Assembly (NCBI RefSeq): GCF_902705885.1 | Contig: NZ_CACSIP010000012.1 | Coordinates: 93,031 to 143,717 of the forward strand | Reading direction: 5' to 3' | DNA: 50,687 nucleotides | From: Mycolicibacterium austroafricanum | Lineage (GTDB): Bacteria > Actinomycetota > Actinomycetes > Mycobacteriales > Mycobacteriaceae | Part shown: piece by piece, positions 12,896 through 20,759 of the stretch | Numbering within the stretch: position 1 is the stretch's first letter | Layout: the number at the start of each line of letters is the position of its first letter | Program-made: the position numbers and the translations under genes | Notes under the pieces: generated by a model | The model's input: the letters and a program-made list of their open reading frames with translations, nothing else | What the model was told of the DNA's origin: nothing | Databases searched by the model: none

Positions 12896-12901
12896 TATCC
12901 T
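12896..12901 (+). promoter_or_regulatory. Candidate -10 hexamer (TATCCT) for mutT3
   Basis: TATCCT ends 6 nt before the GTG at 12908, which predicts a leaderless mRNA and supports the short mutT3 start over upstream in-frame codons. Confidence 0.55.
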
Positions 12902-12907
12902 GAACGC

Positions 12908-13399
12908 GTGCGCGGGGACGGTGACGGCTGGGTGGTGTCGGCCAATGGTGCGGCTTACTGGGGCAGGCACGGTGCGGCGGGACTGTTGTTGCGGGCACCC
13001 CGGCCTGACGGCTCGGCGGCGGTGCTGCTCCAGCATCGGGCGCCGTGGAGTCACCAGGGGGGAACCTGGGGGCTGCCCGGCGGCGCCCGCGACAGCCACG
13101 AGACACCCGAACAGGCCGCGATGCGCGAAGCACACGAAGAGGCCGGGCTTCCCGCCGATCAGCTGACCGTGCGCACCACGGTGGTGACGGCCGAGGTGTC
13201 GGGGTGGTCGTACACCACCGTCATCGCCGACGCCGAAGAGCTCCTCGACACCGTCCCCAACCGGGAGAGCGCCGAACTGCGCTGGGTGGCCGAGGACGAG
13301 GTGACCGATCTGCCCCTGCACCCGGGTTTCGCCGCGAGCTGGGAACGGCTGCGCAGCCTCGCCGCTTCGATCCCGCTGACGGTCATCCGCGAGAGCTGA
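12908..13399 (+). CDS. mutT3: Nudix hydrolase (MutT3-like)
   Basis: A 163-residue Nudix enzyme that hydrolyses nucleoside diphosphate-linked substrates. The mycobacterial MutT3 is proposed to clean oxidised nucleotides or related diphosphates. The Nudix box is complete: [20 protein letters not shown] then EAGL, with the REAHEEAG metal-binding helix. ATG/GTG codons further upstream are in frame, but the protein start [14 protein letters not shown] and the -10 hexamer at 12896 support GTG 12908. The last 17 bp overlap thiE tail to tail. Confidence 0.9.
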   Translation: MRGDGDGWVVSANGAAYWGRHGAAGLLLRAPRPDGSAAVLLQHRAPWSHQGGTWGLPGGARDSHETPEQAAMREAHEEAGLPADQLTVRTTVVTAEVSGWSYTTVIADAEELLDTVPNRESAELRWVAEDEVTDLPLHPGFAASWERLRSLAASIPLTVIRES

Positions 13400-14069
13400 G
13401 CAGTCCCCTGAGCTGCTCGGCAGCCGCCTTCGGGTCGTCGGCGGCCGTGATCGCGCGCACCACGACGATGCGGCGCGCCCCGGCGGCCAGCACGTCCGGC
13501 ACCCGGGCGGCGTCGATGCCGCCGATGGCGAACCACGGCTTGTCGGTGCCGGTCGCGTCCTCGAGGGCGCGGGCGGCGCGGACCAGGTCCAATCCCGGCG
13601 CGGGGCGTCCCGGCTTGGTGGGGGTCGGCCAGCACGGTCCGACGCAGAAGTAGTCGACATCTTCGGCCATCGCGGCTCGCACCTGGTCGACGTCGTGGGT
13701 CGAGCGACCCACGGCGGTGTCCCCGACGATGGTCCGCGCAACCGGGAGCGGCAGGTCGTCCTGGCCCAGATGCAGGATGTCCGCACCGGCCGCCAACGCG
13801 ATGTCGGCGCGGTCGTTGGCGGCGAGCAACGCGCCGTGGCGCCGCGCCGCATCGGCGATCGTCGCCAGTGCCTCGATCTCCTGCTGGGCCTCCAGCGGCC
13901 CGAACCGCTGCTCACCGGGGGAGCCCTTGTCCCTGAGCTGGATGATGTCGACCCCGCCGGCCAGTGCCGCCTCGGCGAACTCCGCAAGGTCACCGCGTTC
14001 GCGGCGGGCGTCGGTGCACAGGTACAGCGACGAGGACAGCAGCCTGGTGCGCGGCGAGGAGTCACTCAC
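13383..14069 (-). CDS. thiE: Thiamine-phosphate synthase
   Basis: Couples the hydroxymethylpyrimidine diphosphate and thiazole phosphate halves into thiamine phosphate. The 228-residue TIM-barrel protein has the usual length and motifs: LYLCTDAR at the start, [27 protein letters not shown] and [11 protein letters not shown], whose residues hold the pyrophosphate and magnesium. The GTG start (MSDSSPRT) lies 8 nt after a TAGCGT -10 hexamer. It is divergent from the riboswitch-led thiO operon and has no riboswitch of its own that I can see. Confidence 0.95.
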   Translation of the reverse strand: MSDSSPRTRLLSSSLYLCTDARRERGDLAEFAEAALAGGVDIIQLRDKGSPGEQRFGPLEAQQEIEALATIADAARRHGALLAANDRADIALAAGADILHLGQDDLPLPVARTIVGDTAVGRSTHDVDQVRAAMAEDVDYFCVGPCWPTPTKPGRPAPGLDLVRAARALEDATGTDKPWFAIGGIDAARVPDVLAAGARRIVVVRAITAADDPKAAAEQLRGLLSSRG

Positions 14070-14077
14070 ACTGCGAA

Positions 14078-14083
14078 ACGCTA
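14078..14083 (-). promoter_or_regulatory. Candidate -10 hexamer (TAGCGT) for thiE
   Basis: On the minus strand TAGCGT ends 8 nt before the GTG at 14069, giving a leader of at most a couple of bases. The same hexamer occurs upstream of the thiC riboswitch. Confidence 0.5.
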
Positions 14084-14097
14084 ACCGCGTACCGACG

Positions 14098-14103
14098 TAG
14101 GCT
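14098..14103 (+). promoter_or_regulatory. Candidate -10 hexamer (TAGGCT) for the thiO riboswitch transcript
   Basis: TAGGCT lies about 10 nt before the first conserved riboswitch bases, so transcription would begin just upstream of the aptamer. Confidence 0.5.
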
Positions 14104-14111
14104 GGTAACCG

Positions 14112-14199
14112 ACCACACGGGAGTCCCGGGTACGGGGACTGAGAGTGAGCGCGCCGCTCTTACCGTCGCACCTGATCCGGATCATGCCGGCGAAGGGAG
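14112..14199 (+). ncRNA. TPP riboswitch (THI element) upstream of thiO
   Basis: The conserved aptamer blocks appear in order: CACACGGGAG at about 14115, CTGAGAG at 14139-14145, and ACCTGATCCGGATCATGCCGG then CGAAGGGAG to about 14198. The last block merges with the GGAGGAG ribosome-binding site 6 nt before the thiO ATG. With no room for a terminator, control is probably by hiding the ribosome-binding site when TPP is bound. Confidence 0.93.
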
Positions 14200-14205
14200 G
14201 AGAAG

Positions 14206-15248
14206 ATGCCGACAACCCGCAGGACCGCCAGGACACTGGCCGTCGTCGGCGGCGGCGTCATCGGGCTGGCGGTCGCCCGCCGCGCCGCCCAGGACGGCTG
14301 GCAGACCCGGGTGCACCGGGCCGAACAACGCGGCGCCTCCTGGGTCGCCGGCGGGATGCTCGCGCCGCACAGCGAGGGTTGGCCCGGTGAGGAACGGCTG
14401 CTCCGGCTCGGCCTGGAGTCGCTCGAGCTGTGGCATCGGGGATTTCTGGACGGACTGCCGCCCGAGGTGGTGACCGCGCGCCAGTCGCTGGTCGTCGCGG
14501 TCGACCGCGCCGACGCCGCAGATCTGCGGACGGTCGGCGAGTGGTTGTCCGGTCAGGGCCATCCCGTCACGCTGACGAACTCCGCACGCGACATCGAACC
14601 GCTTCTCGCCCAAGGCATTCGGCACGGATTCGCCGCTGACACCGAGCTGGCGGTGGACAACCGGGCCGTCGTCGACGCGCTCGCCGCGCACTGCGAACGG
14701 CTCGGCGTGCAGTGGGCGCCACCGGTGGACGATCTCGCCCACCTCGACGCGGACACCGTCGTCATCGCCAACGGGATCGACGCGCCCGCGCTGTGGCCCG
14801 GGCTGCCGGTCCGCCCGGTCAAGGGCGAGGTGCTGCGGCTGCGGTGGCGTCGCGGATGTGTGCCGGTGCCCCAGCGGGTGATCCGCGCGCGGGTGCATGG
14901 CCGCCAGGTGTATCTGGTGCCCAGGGCCGACGGTGTGGTGGTCGGCGCGACGCAGTACGAACACGGCCGCGACACCGCCCCCGCGGTGGCCGGCGTGCGG
15001 GAACTGCTCGACGATGCCTGCGCGGTGGTGCCCGCGCTCGGTGAGTACGAGTTCGCCGAGTGCGCCGCCGGGCTACGGCCGATGACCGCCGACAACCTTC
15101 CGCTCGTCGGCAGGCTCGACGAGCGCACCCTGGTGGCGGCGGGGCACGGCCGCTCCGGGTTCCTGCTGGCCCCGTGGACGGCCGAGGCGATCGCCGCGGA
15201 GCTGCGCGGTGCGCCGCTACCGGACACCGACGAACTCGAGGTGGCGCG

Positions 15249-15252
<4 letters not shown>
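14206..15252 (+). CDS. thiO: Glycine oxidase / FAD-dependent ThiO
   Basis: Oxidises glycine to the imine (dehydroglycine) used by ThiG to build the thiazole ring. The 348-residue product has the FAD-binding Rossmann start VVGGGVIGLAVARRAA at about residues 11-26, a WVAGGMLAPHSE segment, and the C-terminal GLRPMTADNLPLVG and AAGHGRSGFLLAPWTAE stretches of the DAO family. A GGAGGAG ribosome-binding site directly abuts the riboswitch. Its TGA overlaps the thiS start as ATGA. Confidence 0.95.
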
Positions 15253-16247
<995 letters not shown>

Positions 16248-16248
<1 letters not shown>

Positions 16249-17015
16249 TGAGCGCAGAACGCTATGTGGCGCTGGGTAGTTCGATGGCCGCCGGGCCCGG
16301 CATCCAGCCGCGGGAGGCGCGTTCGCCGCGGGCCGCCGGACGGTCTGCGGCCAACTATCCGCACCTCGTCGCGCGCTCACTGGGTCTCGACCTCGTCGAC
16401 GTCACCTACTCGGGGGCGACCACCGCGCACGTCCTCATCGAATCCCAACGCGGGGTGCCGCCGCAGGTGGACGCGCTCGACGGCACCGAGGCGCTGGTGA
16501 CGGTGACCATCGGCGGAAACGACGCCGGCTACGTCCCGATGCTGTTTGCGGCGGGGCTGCCCCGATTCGCACGGTCGGTCCCGTTCGTGGGTGCGCGGTT
16601 GCGCGAACTCCTCGACCCCGCAGCGCGAGACCGGGCCCTCGCGGAGGTCGGCGAGTCTCTGGTGGAGGTCGGACGGACGTTGCGCCGCCGTGCGCCGCAC
16701 GCGACCGTGCTGTTCGTGGACTACCTCACGCTGCTGCCGCCCCCCGGCGTGGCGGCGCCCCCGCTGCGTGAGGCCGATGTTGCGCTGGGCCGGCGGGTGG
16801 CAGCCACCCTGGAGCGGCTGACGGCCGACGCGGCAGCGCAGACCGGGTGTGGTGTGGTGGGTGCCGCCGAGGCGAGCCGGGAGCACCACGCGTGGTCGGG
16901 CCGGCCGTGGACCACCCGGTTCGGCTGGCCGGTGCCGCGCCGCCCGGCGCCGCTGCACCCGAACGCCGAGGGGATGCGTGCGGTCGCCGAGATGGTGGTC
17001 GCCGCCGGTCCATGA
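16248..17015 (+). CDS. SGNH/GDSL-family hydrolase
   Basis: A 255-residue SGNH hydrolase, probably an esterase or lipase. Block I is YVALGSSMAAGPGI (nucleophile Ser near residue 11-12), block III is TIGGNDAGYV (Gly and Asn of the oxyanion hole) and block V is LHPNAEGMR (catalytic His, with the Asp position replaced by Asn in this short stretch). No signal peptide is evident, so it looks cytoplasmic. The ATG at 16248 overlaps the thiG stop; a GTG at 16245 is the alternative. Its own stop overlaps the ABC ATPase start (ATGA). Substrate is unknown. Confidence 0.88.
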
Positions 17016-17926
17016 TCAAACTGTCCTCGCTGACCAAGACCTACGGAGCCACCCGCGCCGTCGACGATCTGACGTGCACCATCGAGCCCGGTGTGGTGAC
17101 CGGATTCCTGGGCCCCAACGGCGCCGGGAAGACCACCACCATGCGGATCATCCTCGGGCTCGACCACCCGACGTCGGGGACCGCCACGATCGGTGGCAAG
17201 GCCTACCGGCAGCTCACCGAGCCGTTGCGCAGCGTGGGTGCGCTGCTGGACGCCCGGCAGGTGCACCCGAACCGGTCGGTGCGCAATCACCTGCGCTGGA
17301 TCGCGGCGACGAACCGCATCCCGGCCGGGCGCATCGACGAGGTACTGGACATGGTCGGTCTGACCGCCGTCGCGGGCGCCAGGGCGGGCACGCTCTCGCT
17401 GGGCATGAGCCAGCGACTGGGAATCGCTGCCGCACTGATCGGCGACCCGCCGGTGCTGCTGTTCGACGAACCGGTGAACGGCCTGGACCCGGAGGGCATC
17501 CACTGGGTTCGCACCCTGATGCGCACGCTCGCGGGTGAGGGCCGCACCGTCCTGGTGTCCAGCCACCTGCTCTCCGAGATGGCGAACACCGCCGACCGGC
17601 TGGTCGTCATCGGCAGAGGCAAGCTGATCGCCTCCACCACGGTGACCGAGTTCATCGGCAGCTCCGGGCGGGCCACCGTGTGGGTGCGCAGCCCACAGCT
17701 GGGCAGGCTGCGCGAGGTCCTGTCCGCCTCCGGGCTGAGCGTGACAGCCGAGCCGGAGGCGTTGGCGGTGCACGAGGCCACCACCGACGCCGTCGGGGAA
17801 CTGGCCGCCCGGCACTCGATCACGCTGCACGAACTGCGCGCCGAGCAGGTCTCGCTCGAGCAGGCCTACCTGTCGTCGACGGACGATGCCACCGACTACC
17901 GAGGGGGCCGCCCATGGCCCAGCTGA
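17012..17926 (+). CDS. ABC transporter ATP-binding protein
   Basis: A 304-residue ATPase of the ABC-2 exporter type. Motifs are complete: Walker A GPNGAGKTTT near residues 35-44, signature LSLGMSQRLG, Walker B VLLFDEPVNGLD and the H-loop SSHLLSE. A 90-residue C-terminal extension is typical of exporters of lipids, drugs or lantibiotics. The ATG at 17012 is chosen because it overlaps the SGNH stop and begins the conserved first strand (MIKLSSLTKTYG). It overlaps the permease gene by 13 bp. Substrate is not readable from sequence. Confidence 0.93.
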   Translation: MIKLSSLTKTYGATRAVDDLTCTIEPGVVTGFLGPNGAGKTTTMRIILGLDHPTSGTATIGGKAYRQLTEPLRSVGALLDARQVHPNRSVRNHLRWIAATNRIPAGRIDEVLDMVGLTAVAGARAGTLSLGMSQRLGIAAALIGDPPVLLFDEPVNGLDPEGIHWVRTLMRTLAGEGRTVLVSSHLLSEMANTADRLVVIGRGKLIASTTVTEFIGSSGRATVWVRSPQLGRLREVLSASGLSVTAEPEALAVHEATTDAVGELAARHSITLHELRAEQVSLEQAYLSSTDDATDYRGGRPWPS

Positions 17927-18651
17927 CCACGATGGCCGCGGTGATCAACGCCGAGCGGATCAAGCTGACCACGGTGCGGTCACCGCTGTGGTCGACCGCG
18001 GCGGTGGTCGTGCTGAGCCTGGGCATCGCCGCGCTGCAGGCCGCCGCGGCCTACGACCACGAACGGCTGACGGCGCCGACCGCGGCGATGGGCGTCGCGG
18101 TGTTCGGGGTGCCGGTGCTGATGGTGGTCGCAGCGATGACGGTGACGGGGGAGTATCGCACCGGGATGGTGCGCACCACGTTCCTGGCCAGCCCGGGACG
18201 GACGCTGGTGCTTGTCGCCAAAGCTGTTGTGGCGGCGGTGTTCTCGGGTGTGGTTGCCGCACTCATGGTTCTCGGGTCGGTCCTGGTGGCCGGCGTCGAC
18301 GTCGACGCGGCGGCGTGGCGCACCACTGTCGCCGTCGCGCTCTACGCGGCTTTGGCGGCGGTGCTCGGGGTCGGGGTCGCGGCGCTGCTGAGGCACACCG
18401 CAGGCGCGGTCACCGTGCTGCTGCTGTGGCCGCTTCTGGTCGAGCCACTGCTGGGCAACCTTCCGGGAAGGGGCCCACAGATCGGGCCGTACCTACCGTT
18501 CGCCAACGTCTTCGAGTTCCTGGACGTGCAGTGGCTGTTCCCCAGCTACGCGATGCACTGGGGCCCGGGCGGATCGCTGGGCTATTTCGTCGTGATCGTC
18601 GCCGCCGTGTTCGTGGCGGCCGTCGTCGCGGTCAATCGCCGTGATGCCTGA
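17914..18651 (+). CDS. ABC-2 type transporter permease
   Basis: A 245-residue membrane protein with about six hydrophobic helices: near residues 26-47, 52-75, 98-122, 134-156, 165-183 and 220-241. A RAERIKL-like amphipathic start (NAERIKLTTVRSPLW) and TGEYRTGMVRTTFLASPGR match ABC-2 permeases of the ABC-2 type bacteriocin/lantibiotic exporter group. It partners the preceding ATPase, whose gene it overlaps. As the last gene of the thiO-led run, it may be under TPP control. Confidence 0.9.
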   Translation: MAQLTTMAAVINAERIKLTTVRSPLWSTAAVVVLSLGIAALQAAAAYDHERLTAPTAAMGVAVFGVPVLMVVAAMTVTGEYRTGMVRTTFLASPGRTLVLVAKAVVAAVFSGVVAALMVLGSVLVAGVDVDAAAWRTTVAVALYAALAAVLGVGVAALLRHTAGAVTVLLLWPLLVEPLLGNLPGRGPQIGPYLPFANVFEFLDVQWLFPSYAMHWGPGGSLGYFVVIVAAVFVAAVVAVNRRDA

Positions 18652-18705
18652 GGATGGCCCGCTGATGCGGGGGTAATCCCCGATTCCTGCGGTCGGAGTC
18701 CGGCC

Positions 18706-18711
18706 TAGCCT
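18706..18711 (+). promoter_or_regulatory. Candidate -10 hexamer (TAGCCT) for the DUF4242-like gene
   Basis: TAGCCT ends 8 nt before the ATG at 18720, giving a near-leaderless transcript and a likely operon break after the ABC permease. Confidence 0.5.
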
Positions 18712-18719
18712 CGCCGGGT

Positions 18720-19016
18720 ATGGGCGTGAGTGGTCTTGAGCCGGGCTACCTGGCCGAGTGGTACCGGGGAGACCTCACCGACGAAGCAGTCGCCGCGATG
18801 GTGGCGGCGCTGCGGTCGGCGACCGGGGGGACGCCGGGAGCCGACGCGACGGTCCGGCTGGTCGTGGTGCTCGCGGTCCCTTCCGACGAGGTGGTCTACG
18901 GGTTGTTCACGGCGGCATCGGCACTGGCCATCAGCGACGTGTGCGGCCGTGCCTCGCTGCCGCCGGACAGGCTCACCTCTGACATAGGCGCTTGGGTCGC
19001 TAGGGTCGGTCCATGA
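18720..19016 (+). CDS. Small protein, DUF4242-like
   Basis: A 98-residue soluble protein. I recognise no close family with certainty. The second half, VPSDEVVYGLFTAASALAIS followed by DVCGRASLPPDRL, resembles the DUF4242 (nickel-binding SCO4226-like) pattern of a ferredoxin-like fold, in which a strand ends in a xCxYxAxS-type motif before a helix and GLPADRI. The Cys/His metal positions of that family are not clearly kept. Its stop overlaps the start of the FAD oxidoreductase gene (ATGA), so the two are coupled and the protein may assist that enzyme. Confidence 0.65.
   Translation: MGVSGLEPGYLAEWYRGDLTDEAVAAMVAALRSATGGTPGADATVRLVVVLAVPSDEVVYGLFTAASALAISDVCGRASLPPDRLTSDIGAWVARVGP
19001..19006 (+). 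promoter_or_regulatory. Candidate internal -10 hexamer (TAGGGT) for the FAD oxidoreductase gene
   Basis: TAGGGT ends 6 nt before the ATG at 19013, inside the end of the preceding gene. It could give a second, leaderless transcript of the oxidoreductase alone. Confidence 0.4.
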
Positions 19017-20746
19017 CGACGGTGGCGATACTCGGTGGCGGCGTCGGGGGTCTGAGCGCAGCCCACGAACTCGCCGAACGCGGGTTCGCGGTGACGGTGT
19101 ACGAGGCTCGTGACGTCTTCGGAGGCAAGGCCCGCTCCATGCCGGTCCCGGGATCGGGGACCGATGGCCGCGCCGATCTGCCTGCCGAGCACGGATTCCG
19201 GTTCTTCCCAGGCTTCTACCGCCACGTCACCGACACCATGAAACGCATTCCCGGCGCCAAGGGGACCGTCTATCACCACCTGACGCCGTGCAGCGAGATC
19301 CTGATGGCCCAGGGCGACGGACGCAGCGAGCTCGTCTCCCCGATCAAGGTTCCAGGATCGCTCACCGAGTTCGCGGACGGGCTGCGCTTCCTTCGTGACC
19401 TGACGACGCAGGTCGGTATCCCGCTCGATGAGCTGGCGGTCTTCGTCGACCGTGTTCTGACGATGATGACGTCGTGTGACGCGCGGCGGCTCGCCGAGTT
19501 CGAGTCGATGAGCTGGTGGGACTTCGTCGAGGCAGAGCACAAGTCCGATGCGTACAAGAAGTTCCTCGCCACCGGGATGACGCGCACCCTGGTGGCCGCC
19601 AAAGCCGAGGAGATGTCCGCGCGAACCGGCGGAACCATTCTGTGCCAACTGATCTACGACATGTTGCGCCTCGACGGCCGCCTCGACAACGTCCTCGACG
19701 GGCCGACCAGCGAGGTCTGGATCGACCCTTGGCTGGAGCACCTCGAACGCCTGGGCGTCACGCTGCAACCCGAGTGCACCGTCGCCGGAATCCACTGCGA
19801 AGCGGGACTCATCACCGGTGTCACCGTCGTGGCTCCAGACGGTGACCGGTACATCGAGGCGGACCACTACATCGCCGCGCTGCCCGTGGAGAGGTTCTGC
19901 GACCTCGTCTCGCGGTCGATGCGGTCGGCAGACCCTCGGCTCGGGCTCATCCGCCACCTGGAGTACGCCTGGATGAACGGGCTGATGTTCTACCTGGACA
20001 CCGACGAGCCCCTCGAGCACGGCCACGCGATCTTCATCGACTCCGAGTGGGCGCTGACCGCGATCTCACAGAAGCAGTTCTGGCCCGACATCGATCTGAC
20101 GCAGCGCGGTGACGGCCGGGTCGAGGGCATCCTCTCGGTGGACGTCTCAGCCTGGGACGTGCCCGGCCCCGTGACCGGGAAGGTCGCCTCCGCGTGCACG
20201 AAGGAGGAGATCCGGCAGGAGGTATGGGCTCAGCTGGTCCGGCACATCGATGACGGCCGGCTGGACGAATCGAACGTGCTGTCGTGGTTTCTCGACCCTG
20301 CCATCGAGTTCCCCAACCCGGGCAAGGCGACCAACGCCGAGCCGCTGCTGATCAACGTGAAGTCCTCGTGGGCCCACCGGCCCGACGCGGTCACCGCCAT
20401 CCCGAACCTCTTCCTGGCAGCCGACTTCGTCCGCACCAACACCGATCTCGCGACGATGGAGGCGGCCAACGAAGCCGCCCGCGCTGCGGTCAACGGAATC
20501 CTCGATGCCACGAACTCGTCCCGTTCCCGGTGCACGATCCACGATCTTGCCGAGCCGCGGATCCTGTGGCCGTTCCGCCAACTGGACCGGGTGCTGTTCC
20601 GGCTCGGTCGCAAGACCGCCGAACCACCGTTCCGGCTGACCGCCACCGGTGACCTGAAACCCACCGGCCCGTTGGCCCGGGCACGCCTGGCCACTCTTCG
20701 GGTGCGCGGAAAAGGCGCGCTTCTCGCTGAGCCCCGTTCGCGCTGA
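19013..20746 (+). CDS. FAD-dependent oxidoreductase, phytoene desaturase/amine oxidase superfamily
   Basis: A 577-residue flavoprotein. The FAD Rossmann motif is AILGGGVGGLSAAHELAERG at the very start, followed by VYEARDVFGGKARS, the glutamate and GG-x-R positions of this superfamily. The segment HGFRFFPGFYRHVTDTMKR is shared with carotenoid/squalene-type desaturases and dehydroxylases. The FAD-closing segment near the end is LFLAADFVRTNTDLATMEAA. Substrate is probably a polyisoprenoid or other hydrophobic molecule, but that is inference; no crtB or crtE gene is nearby. It is coupled to the upstream small protein and converges on the LAL regulator gene with 13 bp between stops. Confidence 0.88.
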   Translation: MTTVAILGGGVGGLSAAHELAERGFAVTVYEARDVFGGKARSMPVPGSGTDGRADLPAEHGFRFFPGFYRHVTDTMKRIPGAKGTVYHHLTPCSEILMAQGDGRSELVSPIKVPGSLTEFADGLRFLRDLTTQVGIPLDELAVFVDRVLTMMTSCDARRLAEFESMSWWDFVEAEHKSDAYKKFLATGMTRTLVAAKAEEMSARTGGTILCQLIYDMLRLDGRLDNVLDGPTSEVWIDPWLEHLERLGVTLQPECTVAGIHCEAGLITGVTVVAPDGDRYIEADHYIAALPVERFCDLVSRSMRSADPRLGLIRHLEYAWMNGLMFYLDTDEPLEHGHAIFIDSEWALTAISQKQFWPDIDLTQRGDGRVEGILSVDVSAWDVPGPVTGKVASACTKEEIRQEVWAQLVRHIDDGRLDESNVLSWFLDPAIEFPNPGKATNAEPLLINVKSSWAHRPDAVTAIPNLFLAADFVRTNTDLATMEAANEAARAAVNGILDATNSSRSRCTIHDLAEPRILWPFRQLDRVLFRLGRKTAEPPFRLTATGDLKPTGPLARARLATLRVRGKGALLAEPRSR

Positions 20747-20759
20747 ATCCGGGCCGCCG

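Noticed and set aside
14145..14390. Open frame beginning inside the thiO riboswitch
   Set aside because: It is another frame of the riboswitch and thiO; the conserved aptamer and the thiO ribosome-binding site explain this DNA.
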